From assembly GCA_963693085.1 (NCBI GenBank), contig OY856410.1, forward strand, positions 881,937,335-882,001,334: a DNA stretch of 64,000 nt, read 5' to 3'. The stretch's first letter is position 1. Each line of letters begins with the position of its first letter. This DNA comes from Alisma plantago-aquatica. Lineage: Eukaryota > Streptophyta > Magnoliopsida > Alismatales > Alismataceae. Below the pieces are notes generated by a model, which did no database searches, was not told the DNA's origin, and saw only the letters and a program-made list of their open reading frames with translations. The position numbers were made by a program, and so were the translations under genes. Positions 1 through 9,655 of this stretch are shown one piece after another.

Positions 1-1589
1 TAAGGAAGATCCCAAAATATTGACTTCTTCTTGAATGAAGAATTGTCACTCCGTGTAGTACCTTGTGATCTCTTACCAAATTCATTGACAAAGTCTTTTA
101 TTCTTTCATAAACAACCTCCCCTGGTATAGGTTTAGGTGCACTGTGTTCCTCATTCAATCCATTGAATGCTTTGCGCTTCCTACGATACAGATGGAATTT
201 TGGAAGAAACCTTCGATGACCGAGATATACATTCTTACCGCCATGTTTTAGTCTTGTTGAATCAGTGTTCTCTTCACATATAGGACACGCTTTAGCTCAT
301 TTGACACTATATCCAGACAAATTCCCATATGCTGGAAAGTCATTAATAGTGCAAAACAACATAGCATGCAAACAAAATGTCTCTCTTCGTGAAGCATCAT
401 AGGTCATCACACCTTCACCCCAGAGTTTCTTTAAGTCATCAATCAGAGGTTCAAGATAAACATCGATGTCATTTCCAGGTTGTTTAGGGCCCGATATCAA
501 CAACAACAGCATTACGTACTTATTTTTCATACACAGCCAGGGAGGAAGATTGTATATAACAAGCATGACTGGCCAAGTGCTATGTTGGCTGCTCAATGTC
601 CCGTACAGATTCATCCCGTCTGTACAAAGCCCAAGTCTTAGATTCCTGACTTCTTCACCAAATTCAGGGTACAATACATCAATCTTCTTCCACTGTGGGG
701 AATCAGACGCATGTCGTAGGATCCCATCATTAATTTTCTTAACATCTGCATGCCACCTCAAATTCTTCGCATCTATCGGATTGGCAAACAAGCGTTGAAA
801 CCGTGATATTATAGGTAGATACCACATAACCTTGGCAGGAGAACTAGTTTTGGACTCCCCCGAAGTCGTCAATTTATACCGTGACGCACCACATTTTGGA
901 CAATCTTTCAAATCTGCATAGTCCTTTTGAAATAATACACAATCATTAGGGCATGCGTGTATCTTCTTGGCATCCATTCCCATTGGGCACAACAATTTCT
1001 TTACCTGGTATGTTGAGATTGGCAGCTCATTTCCTTTAGGAAGCATTTCTTTCAACAAAGACAACAATGACGTGAAGCTTTTGTCGCTCCATCTATTGTT
1101 AGCTTTCAACTTATACAATCTCAACACAGCGTTAAGCTTCGTAAACTTAGTACAACCTGTGTATAACGGCATCTCAGCATCATGCACAATGTTTCTAAAA
1201 ATGGGAGGTGGATCAGTGTGCTCTACCCCACAACTATCCAGCATCGCATCAACGATGTCTACTGGAACTGGTTCATTCACATCTACGTCATCGTAGGCAA
1301 TTTCTTCTTCCATACAAGCATTGCTATCGACATCCACTGGTTTCGGGTTTGAAATCTCTCCATGCCAGTGCCATTCTGTATAGCCTTGTATAATCCCGTT
1401 GCACATGACATGAGTCATGATTTCGTCACCAGTGTTGACTTTCAAGTTGTTACCACAATGTCTACATGGACAGTAGAACCTATCTCCAGGTTGTTTCCTA
1501 TGTTCCTCGGCAAATTTAATGAACTGGTGAAGACCAGAAATAAACTCTGGGGTGCAGCGATTGCGAATGGACATCCATGATCTATCCAT
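1..1589 (-). pseudogene. TNP2-type CACTA transposase, N-terminal two thirds, one nonsense codon
   Basis: Translation from the ATG at 1589 begins MDRSWM. The first 75 residues look like the transposase-associated zinc domain (Transpos_assoc; RFYCPCRHCGNN, HW.WHGE). An acidic linker follows, then the TNP2 transposase core (Transposase_21): CPNDC, DCPKCGASRYK, MWYLPII.RFQRLF, HADVKK, GLCTDGMN, the WPVMLVIYNLPPW segment and SGPKQPGNDIDVYL. The protein would cut and rejoin CACTA termini in the nucleus. Codon 297-299 is TGA where the paralogue at 52.9 kb has GGA (GYSVKG). Homology continues past it (CPICEE, FVNEFGKRSQ) to the window edge. It is a CACTA transposase, disabled unless the stop is read through. 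Confidence 0.9.
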
Positions 1590-1700
1590 TCTATGATCAA
1601 AGAGAAAACAAGTATATATTAGGACAAGATTAGGGTCTAGGGTTAACAAATACATGTGATGTCATTATTATATATAATAAATGTGTACCACCTATCCATT

Positions 1701-1890
1701 CTTGAACACTTAATCTCACTAGTAAGTGTATAATGTGTATTGGGTTTTCAAGAAAATTTCGGTAGCATTTCCCCGCCGTTTTCCAAGTACATATGTACTT
1801 AGAGAACAAACGGGGAAATGCTGCCAAAATTTTCTTGAAAACCCAATACACATTATACACTTACATCCTAAGTGAGATTAGGTGTTCAAG
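1701..1890. repeat. Long inverted repeat upstream of the CACTA-1 transposase
   Basis: About 90 bases from 1701 reappear as the reverse complement ending at 1890. Both arms carry TAAGTGTATAATGTGTATTG-type sequence, and the centre, near ACATATGT at 1792, is itself palindromic. A diverged copy lies in the same place in CACTA-2 (54386-54608). It sits in the transposase leader or promoter, so it could fold in RNA or act as a protein-binding palindrome. Its function is not shown. Confidence 0.85.
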
Positions 1891-2399
1891 AACAGTCCCA
1901 AACCGGGGACTATCCAAGATTTACTCCTAATGAGTAAATCTTGGACGGGTTTCTAGGCCAACAAATAATGTATTATCATTCTTATACCTAAAATCCTAGT
2001 TCTTCAATTTAGGGTGATTATTGATGTCTTTAAAAGCATGATTGGCAATTTAGGGAAAAGTTCATCATTTACATTCCAAGCATGTCACATGTGTGCATTA
2101 CAGTTCATCATTAAGCAAGATATAAGCAAGTATGTCATATTAAAATAGACTAAACAATATGAGAAAATAGTAGTGTAATCATGCAAATGGGAACATTCAT
2201 GGGAACACACACTTCAGTTATAAGCATTCATGTAGCAAATTTCAGTTCCATTCATGGGAACACACACTTCAGTTATAACAATAACTAAACAAAGGGGTTG
2301 ATGTACCCCTAAACATGCGCATAATTAAAAAAACTATTACTACAGACAAGTCTAGATAGATAGACAACTAAATACTACACCAACATGGTCCCGCATGCA

Positions 2400-3026
2400 T
2401 CAGTAACTTCTTTTTGATGATGAAGCTGTGTCACGAAGCTCCTCACTGTATTTAGACGAATCTGAACTGACAGGGGCCTCAGATTCAGATTTGTCCGAGC
2501 TGATATGCGACGCCGTGCGCTCATACCGCAGAAGATGATCGGGGGTCTCGCAGTTGCTGTTGGTTATCCAAACTTTGATGGAATTATCGCCAACTGGACG
2601 GAGAAAAAGCCTGTTCCAACGGACCACATGCAGCTCTCCAATCCAATCACGCCAACCGGATTTTGATACAAGATTTCCCGCCAAATCATACTCAACCTCG
2701 ATAACATGTGAATAATTACCAAAAGTTAGGGTCACTTTACCAGGCATGTAGTGTCTTCCTTTTAGAAAACGCCAATGTTTGGGTATGACCAATTGGTTTA
2801 AGGAACGATCATCTAGGATGATGTCCAATTGTTCTTCAATAGGGAACGTTAACATTGACATAGAGGCCCAGTTCATAGTGATTGTTATGGGTGGACAGAG
2901 ACTGCACAATATTAGTATTAACAAAGTGTAAGTACATATAACGATGTTATATATTTTCAGAAAAAGTTGTACAACATCAGTTAACCTTTTATTGCTTGTC
3001 ATAACCAACTTTATTGTGGTAGACAT
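2400..3026 (-). CDS. Possible captured B3-domain-like ORF inside CACTA-1
   Basis: A 208-residue open frame lies between the transposase start and the right terminus. The middle section reads LVIPKHWRFLKG, then KVTLTF, then SKSGWRDWIGEL, then DNSIKVWI. That order (VIPK, a beta strand, a GW motif, a final strand) resembles the plant B3 DNA-binding fold, which many plant transcription factors carry. The C-terminal 45 residues are Ser/Asp/Glu-rich. The first 35-40 residues are probably not coding: TTGTGCAG at about 2904-2911 (minus) is a plausible splice acceptor, so the domain exon would be about 2400-2903. The element-like motif around 1922-1955 recurs at 3080-3112, so the ORF is bracketed by direct copies of CACTA sequence. 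It has no counterpart in CACTA-2. This fits capture of a host exon, but the family call is tentative. Confidence 0.4.
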   Translation of the reverse strand: MSTTIKLVMTSNKRLTDVVQLFLKIYNIVICTYTLLILILCSLCPPITITMNWASMSMLTFPIEEQLDIILDDRSLNQLVIPKHWRFLKGRHYMPGKVTLTFGNYSHVIEVEYDLAGNLVSKSGWRDWIGELHVVRWNRLFLRPVGDNSIKVWITNSNCETPDHLLRYERTASHISSDKSESEAPVSSDSSKYSEELRDTASSSKRSY

Positions 3027-3439
3027 GATAGCTTGAAAAGAAGTCTACAAATGTACTTAGAGAATAAACGAGGAAATGCTCCTAATGAGTAAATCTTGGA
3101 CGGGTTTCTAGGTGCTTACTAAAATAGAACCATTATATGGAACTAATCCTACATTATACACATACTTTTCCTGAGTAAGATAATGTGCACTTCATGGAAT
3201 TATTAAGATCTAAATATATATAAGTTGTTTCTACCTACTTTGATGGGATTTTATAACATTCGAGTCTTCCATTTATAACATTAAGATCTGAATATATATA
3301 AGAATCCCATTTGATACACACGATTGAGAATCTTTCACGATACTAGGAAAATACACTAACTAGATATTCATTTAGGTGTTAGACATCAATATGTGTATGA
3401 GCCCTAATTAAAACTGATTCTCATAAGAAGTAAATAAAT

Positions 3440-3860
3440 TAAAAAAAAAATGCCCAGCAGCAGGGCGGCACCTTGAGGGAAGACGAGCAGAGGAAGAAGA
3501 AGAAGGCAGGGCGGGCACCTTGAGGGAAGAGGAGCAGCGGCCGAGGCAAAATCCTAGCAGCTTCCGGCGGCGAAGAGAGGAGCGGCGGAGAGGGCGGCGA
3601 GGCTAGTAGACCTAGCTGCTACCGGCGACGGTGGAGAAGAGGCCGGCGGGTGGAGAAGAGGCCGACGGGCGGAGAAGAGGCCGACGGCGGAGGAGAGGCC
3701 AGCAGGCGGAGAGGGAGGCCGGCGGGCAGGCGGAGAGGGAGGCCGACTGCTTCTCGCTCGACGGCGATGAGCGGCGAGCACGGAGGAAGGAGCGGAGGCG
3801 GCAGGAAGCAAGGGAAATCGCCGGAGCTAGGGAAACCGGGAACGAAATAGGGAAATGGGA
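3440..3860. other. GC-rich, short-repeat tract in CACTA-1
   Basis: This is a purine-biased GC-rich island in otherwise AT-rich DNA, built from degenerate repeats around GGAGAAGAGGCCGACGGCGG. Open frames on both strands are low complexity (Arg/Gly/Glu or Ala/Ser/Pro) and I do not regard them as genes. CACTA-2 has a GC-rich block in the same relative place (55200-55500), which suggests an untranslated leader or promoter of the transposase transcript. Confidence 0.6.
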
Positions 3861-3894
3861 AGAATCGTTCGGGCAGGGTGAGCTATTAAGTTAA

Positions 3895-4309
3895 AAATAC
3901 GTGTCGGTTCTTTAAAAAACCGACAACTAAACCAACAATGTCGGTTCTTTGCCACAAATCGACAACTATACTTGATTATAGTCGTCGGTTTTTGATTAAA
4001 CAACAACTGACAACTATTCCTATCTCACGAATACCCTTTAGTCGTCAGTTATTTAGTTATGAACCGACGCAATATGTAAAATATTGGAGCCAATTTTTTC
4101 GCTGGAATTTTCGGTTTGGCGGTTGATTTTAGGTGTCGGTTTTTTATTAATTAACTGACACTTAATAAAAGCGGTACCCGTGTCTGGTCGACCTTCACGG
4201 ATTGGATGTCGGTTTCTGTTCCAAACCGACACAGTAGGGTTTATGTGTCGGTTTTTGTATACAACCGACACCTTGAAAAGTGACTTTATAAGCCATTTCT
4301 GTAGTAGTG
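3895..4309. repeat. Subterminal repeats and right terminus of CACTA-1
   Basis: The tract repeats GTCGGTTTTT and its complement AACCGACA in both orientations, often as short hairpin pairs. It ends in the CACTA terminus at 4309. Such subterminal motifs are the known binding sites of the accessory transposition protein (TNPA class) in En/Spm elements. Confidence 0.85.
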
Positions 4310-4734
4310 GTGATTAAGTCAATTGGAAATCTAAGGTGATGAAAGATAAAATGACCCTATGGTTGTTACTGATTTATCTCAAAGATAATCACTAGGGTTG
4401 TACCTTTAAGGTACTAAGTAATTGGTAACCCTAGATGAGTTAATCCCTGAAGCTTAAGTAAGCAATATTTCAATACACTATGTCAACCCTAATTGAATGT
4501 ATTTAATTAAAGGGTTGGTTGACCTAATTTATCCAAGTTTGACATAGTCAACATCCTAGAGAGGATGAGAGAGAGAGGAATCCATACATGTAGGATAATC
4601 ATGTAATGGATAAGCCTCAAACACTTTCAATATGAATAAATTAAGATTTTAGGGTATGATCTTTGATGAAGTGATCATGAAACCCTAATTAAGAAGATTG
4701 ATGAACATTAACCCTAATCTAGGGCAATGCTAGG
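4310..4734. other. AT-rich flank beside CACTA-1, no gene seen
   Basis: The sequence has scattered CCCTAAT/ATTAGGG words that lead into the minisatellite to the right. No open frame with recognisable protein similarity and no terminal repeat was found. It may belong to the same LTR-element remnant as 6040-6680. Confidence 0.4.
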
Positions 4735-4910
4735 TGTAACCCTAATCTAGGGTAAAGATGCAACCCTAATTGAGGGTGATGCCATGTGAAACCTTAATTG
4801 AGGGTGATGCCATGTGAAACCCTAATTGAGGGTGATGCCATGTGAAACCCTAATTGAGGGTGATGCCATGTGAAACCCTAATTGAGGGTGATGCCATGTG
4901 AAACCCTATG
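4735..4910. repeat. 28-bp minisatellite (CCCTAATTGAGGGTGATGCC... unit)
   Basis: About five to six units of 28 bp run head to tail. Each carries CCCTAATTGAGGG followed by TGATGCCATGTGAAA. Central copies are identical or nearly so, which points to recent slippage or unequal exchange. Diverged units extend on both sides. Confidence 0.9.
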
Positions 4911-5104
4911 CAATGGTATGATGAGGAGTCCTAATACAGGGTGAAGGTATGTGAAACTCTAATTTTGAATTATAATACATGAAGCCCTAATCTTGGGCAA
5001 TATGATGACAAACCAGAACCCTAATAATAAAATAGTGGGTAGAGCCTTATAAAGGTGAAATATCTCAAATGGTTGATTATAGGCAACCTTATAGTAAGCA
5101 ATGC

Positions 5105-5665
5105 CTTAATCATGATTGTAATCAGGTTTGATTAAAGTCCAATACTTGGCAGAGGTATAACGCTTGTAATCATGATTGGTTAAAGTCCAATGCCTGGCGG
5201 TGTAATCATGATTGGTTAAAGTCCAATGCCTGGATGTGAAATCAGGATTGGTTAGAGTCCAATGCCTGGCGGTGTAATCTGGATTGGTAGTGTCCAATGC
5301 CTGGCGGTGTAATCAGGATTGGTTGAAGTCTAATGCCTGGCTGTGAAATCAGGATTGGTTAGAGTCCAATGCCTGACTGTGTAATCAGGATTGGTTAAAG
5401 TCCAATGCCTGGCGGTGTAATCAAGTTTGGGCAGAGGCATGAAGCCTGTAATCAGGATTGGTTAAAGTCCAATGCCTGACTATGAAATTAGGGTTGGTTA
5501 AAGTCCAATGCCTGGCTGTGAAATTAGGATTGGTTAAAGTCCAATGCCCAGTTGTGTGATCAGGGTTGGTTAAAGTCCAATGCCTGGCTGTGAAATTAGG
5601 ATTGGTAGTGTCCAATGCCTGGTGGTGTAATCGGTTTTGGAAGAGTCCAATACCTGGTAGAGGCT
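5105..5665. repeat. About 36-bp minisatellite with an ATTGG-N7-CCAAT core
   Basis: There are roughly fifteen diverged units of the form GATTGGTTAAAGTCCAATGC plus CTGGCGGTGTAATCAG. Most contain the inverted pair ATTGG, seven bases, CCAAT. Translations that look repetitive (the RHWTLTNPD type) are by-products of the tandem array and are not a protein gene. Confidence 0.9.
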
Positions 5666-5862
5666 TAATGCCTGCAATGATGACACATGATTGGTAATAA
5701 CCCAATGCCTGCAATGATGACACATGATTGGTAATAACCCAATGCCTGCAATGATGACACATGATTGGTTATAACCCAATGCATGTAATGATGACACATG
5801 ATTGGTAATAACCCAATGCCTGTAATGATGACACATGATTGGTAATAACCCAATGCATGTAT
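5666..5862. repeat. 37-bp minisatellite, diverged relative of the preceding array
   Basis: About five to six units carry ATGATGACACATGATTGGTA followed by ATAACCCAATGCCTGCA. They keep ATTGG-N7-CCAAT (spacer TAATAAC) although the rest differs from the preceding array. The units are close to identical with each other. Confidence 0.9.
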
Positions 5863-6039
5863 TAATGATATATGAGTACATGGTAGATGTAATCCCTTAT
5901 CTGTTTAGCAGATTGGCTAAGGCCAGCAGATTGAAACAAGAATGTCTTAGGGGTGATAAATCAATATAATGAGTGTCACAGAGAAGTTTGACATGATGAT
6001 ATAGTTTGATAGACAAATGATATACATGTTTTTCCTATT

Positions 6040-6680
6040 CATTATGAAGAGAATAGATGATTTACCGTTCTATCATAAACAGTTGTAATACTTTAAAATA
6101 TTAGAATGTTCTAAACTGCTTATCCTCTACCCAATTTTATATCATTAAACTGCAATAATAATGTTTTTGGCAGAGTTATATCTCTCGCTGGGGAAATTAC
6201 AATTGTCTCACCCCCGTGGGATCCAACATTTTTAGGTGGACAAGCACGAAGGAGACTGAGAATATCTTGCAGAGGAAGAACATCAGCAGCAACAGTGACA
6301 ACTCAGGTTGAGTGTACTGTCTGTCGTGTCTTGTAGATAGAAGTCCTATGTGTTGTCTCTGTACTCTCAGGTCCTCAGAGTTAGTAGTTAATATTTTTAC
6401 ATCGATCTGAGTTTTTGGTTTGATGCCTCGAGGTTATTATACTGTCTGTGTTTAGCTTTTAACAAGGCAGTGGATATTGTAACTCTCGAGCAGAGATGGT
6501 ACAAGATATGCACTTATGAACCAGGATGTAAATGTAATACATTGGTTCTTGTTGAAAGAGTTTTCCTATCATTGGATCTCTTTGAAAAAGGTTTTATTTT
6601 TTAGTGATTTTTAGTAATCCACGGTTAGTAATTGCTTCCGCTTAGTTAATGATTTATGTTTTGAACGCTTCGCCACAGTA
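6040..6680 (+). mobile_element. LTR-retrotransposon terminal remnant, inverted relative of 63365-64000
   Basis: The stretch from the TATATCATTAAACTGC region through CTCACCCCCGTGG, GTTTGATGCCTCGAG and TTTAGTGATTTTTAGTAATC aligns along its length with the reverse complement of 63365-63960. A conserved non-coding unit of this kind is most likely the 3' region or LTR of one retroelement family. No protease, RT or gag could be joined to it here and element ends were not found. The adjacent minisatellites may be part of the same element. Confidence 0.6.
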
Positions 6681-6689
6681 AAGGTTAGG

Positions 6690-9087
6690 GAAACACATGA
6701 ATGATGGGTGCTACACACATGATCACAGTCCAAATTAGGGACAATAATAAAGGTTAGAGTCAAAAAATATAAATCAACATCCAACTGTGGCATCTAAATT
6801 CAAATAGGAGAAATACATTTGGGATAGAAATCAACGACCAACCATCACCGTTATATATATAACTACCAACGAAAAAATACATATCACAATAGGTAAGTGG
6901 AGCATAGGACATACAACCATGTTGTATTGTCTATTGACTACAACGTGAAATCTAAAATCCACATTACTAACTATACTAACATCAAATATGTGTGCAAAAA
7001 ATACAAACTAATTATCCCCGATTTCATGTTCACAATGAAATACAAATGGGACTGTTGTTTAACAAGCAAGAGTCCTTTTAACCAAAACCATAGACTACAA
7101 ACCAAAGGAAACGTTAATCAAGATTCATTCTAAAAGGAGAAAGCTTTCATAGTGAGCAAATAACTGAACACGAGTGAGATCAGGAGTGAAGAAGCACCAT
7201 CGAATCAACATTCACCAACCAACGCAAATGAATCAACATGGATAAAGAAGCAAACAAGGAAAACAAAAGTCTGGTTCATAAAAACATGGGAAGAAGTGCA
7301 TTTAAACCAAAGAAATGAAACCAATTAAGGGCTGCACACCTCTTAAAAAATTTGCAAAGCTCGAAACACATTGGTTTATTATCTACTGCTGCTTCAGAGA
7401 AGATATGGCAGAGGGTGGATAACTGGAGCACATGTAGTTCAATGAAGAAATGCTCCAATTTAAAGACCCTCAAGAACCCCTTGCGCATGCTCAGGTTTCG
7501 CAGGCTTGAATTCATTGACAAGGCACGACAATTGGTCATATACACGGAGAGAGTCAAGAAAATAAGGAGCAGGCCTAACCTAATTTTTCGCCGCCTACAA
7601 GCAGTTGCTACGCCCATTATGGCAGGAGAATTGATTCCATCATCCATGCGTCAGTGCTAGAGTGAGACTGGAGGGGAAACCCTAGCTTGATATTTGCTTC
7701 CTCACCATCGCTGGGAGTGGGAACAGTGGAGTTGGGGTAGGATTTTTTTGAGGACATGTCTTTGCTAGCGGTGTGCGTGGACTTGGCCTTCAAACGAGAT
7801 TGACTTCCAGTGAGCGTTGAGGCCGCGAGAGTAGAAAATGGGTATTGGGGACCCGAGGGCGATTGAACGAGGTGTAGTCGACACACACGATACGAAAACA
7901 TCCAAACCGGACTGGGATTTAGAATCCCACCAGGACCAGGCCGAGTTGGTCCGGATTTACAGATTGTGGAATCCCAAACGGGTATGTTACACCAATTTCA
8001 TATAAACGACCAACTTATTCAACCCAAATCAGATACCATCATGTGGCACAAACAAACAAGTGTCAATCTGGATTGCATCCCGAACCAAATAAGAGCTTAT
8101 GATTAGTTTGTGGGACTGGATTGATACATCAAGTATTACAGATAAATGTTACCTGAGACCCAATATGACAATTTCCAGATTCTCGCCCACTAATCACTTA
8201 GAGTTGCTTGAACCAATTAAAACCACGACGATCTAGTTGAGCCGTAACAGATCTAGATCTAATACGTAGAAATGCCATCCCTGTCTGTGTCAGTTAACAC
8301 TTAGTTTAGATTATAGATCATTTAAAGTCTCAATAGTTATGTCTAATAGGATGTTAAGTTTGGGACTAACTAGTACACCCAAAGTATACCGTGTAATGTT
8401 TATTCCTTAGATATATAAACTTAAAAACCACCCAGAATTAGGAAAGATTCATAACCAACATTTTCATCCGTATCTCTACTAGCTGTGGGCCTTTTCTTTT
8501 CGGAGACCGTCATTCTCTCCTACATTCCTCAACTCATCCTGTCCACGTTTCAAATTAGACTACTGGCAGATTATTAGGACTTTATAAATTGGGGCTAAAC
8601 TAGGCATTATTGACTGATCAGCGACCTTTACTTACCCGAAAAATATCTACCTCATTCACCTCTCGTGTGAAATCATGGTCTTAGCACGCATATTCATCCC
8701 ATACTTTATATTGATAGGATATCGTTATATTGCGTCTTATGCTGTTAAAATACTTTAGATTTTTCTTTATAAGAACAGTATATTAAAATCAGTACAAAAT
8801 ATAAACGACTGATGTAAATAGCGCCAGAGCGACGATACTAAGGACTATGCCGTTGTCAAAGAGTCGTACACGGGAAGCAATTTTGTTCAGCTTGCTGATC
8901 AACACTCAAACAGGTCTACCATGACCCGGGTCTCCACTCCCTCCCCTACGTCGTGCCTTCGTCTCTCCTGATTTTCCCCCAGAGGGGTAGGTGGCTAGCT
9001 AGCTTGAATAAAAGGAATATCAGTTTAGCTCAGGTAACGGCTAACAATCATAAGTCTATAGAGGTAAACCTGACTGTGTTAACGACG
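6690..9087. other. Upstream flank of the host gene, probable promoter and leader
   Basis: No recognisable transposon protein lies here. The last few hundred bases before the start codon at 9088 become richer in GC and in CTCC/TCTCC pyrimidine runs (8930-8975), as in many plant leaders. A TATATAAA-like word occurs near 8411, too far upstream to assign. The transcription start cannot be placed from sequence alone. Confidence 0.35.
7276..7901 (-). CDS. Unrecognised open frames, doubtful gene
   Basis: Two overlapping minus-strand frames occur: 7617-7901 (94 codons) and 7276-7647 (123 codons). The second begins MDDGINSPAIMGVATACRRR and has a hydrophobic stretch (LGLLLIFLTLSVYM) after a basic cluster, like a signal anchor. 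The two frames are out of phase. I saw no clear splice pair, and no family resemblance is apparent. A plus-strand frame (7352-7660) overlaps them, so composition alone may keep the region open. It could be a small lineage-specific gene, a fragment of a captured gene, or chance. Confidence 0.15.
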
Positions 9088-9655
9088 ATGGCGATGACGA
9101 TGGCCATGGAATCATTACTTCCATCACCATCGTCTTCCCTGTCGCCCCCTGCCGCTCCGTTTGGTTCCCGAGGAAGCAGCGTCAGCCGTGATTTTATTTG
9201 TGGAGTTAGACGGAAGAAGAAGGAGATGATGAAACCCCCACGGGAAACGGGTTTTTGTTGCGCGTCTTTGAATTCTCCCTCTTCTTCAGCTTCTACTTTT
9301 TACAACAGAAGAAGCCTTCACAAGGCACGCTTGTGGTGGTCGCGGCAGGAAGGAACTGGGGTATCACCCTTTATAGCAGCAGCTAGTGCAGCGGCAGCGG
9401 ATGACGTCGGTGATGACGGCGATGTGGAAAACGAGCAATCAGCGCAAGGGGATACAAGACAACCGAGGGGAAGTGCTGAGGATCGGTTGGAGCAACTATA
9501 CCTTAACGAGGCAGGGGAAACCAGAGGAGAAGAAAGGGGCGAGTTGGACAAGAAAATACCAGGAAGTCCGGAGGAACTAATCAAGCGTGTCTCGTCTCGT
9601 GGGTATGACATCCGTCGCCAGATGAAGCAGACAGTTGACTCCATAGGCTATGACG
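9088..9655 (+). CDS. Exon 1 of the DUF3110-like gene
   Basis: It encodes residues 1-189: the transit peptide, the acidic linker and the start of the conserved domain (EELIKRVSSRGYDIRRQMK). It ends G|GTATGA after the first base of a codon. Reading on into the intron would give only about 20 more residues before a stop at 9718. Confidence 0.88.

Larger units (their letters stand above)
1..4309 (-). mobile_element. CACTA-1, CACTA (En/Spm) DNA transposon, truncated by the window edge
   Basis: The right end reads, on the minus strand, CACTACTACAGAAATGGC, a CACTA-type terminus. It matches base for base at most positions the right end of the complete element at 43703-56211. Inside it come subterminal GTCGGTT/AACCGAC repeats, a GC-rich tract, an inserted B3-like ORF, a long inverted repeat and the 5' two thirds of a TNP2 transposase, all transcribed leftwards. 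The other terminus and the second gene lie outside the window. The three bases after the end (GTG) would be one copy of the 3-bp target duplication, but the partner cannot be seen. The transposase has an in-frame stop, so the copy is probably not autonomous. Confidence 0.9.

Noticed and set aside
4735..5862. Regular short repeats that resemble a CRISPR array at first sight
   Set aside because: There are no unique spacers of constant length between identical repeats and no cas genes. The context is plant nuclear DNA, so these are minisatellites.
5106..5881. Repetitive minus-strand frames (RHWTLTNPD and GLLPIMCHH types)
   Set aside because: They exist only because the minisatellite unit is a multiple of, or near to, three bases. 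There is no start context and no family.
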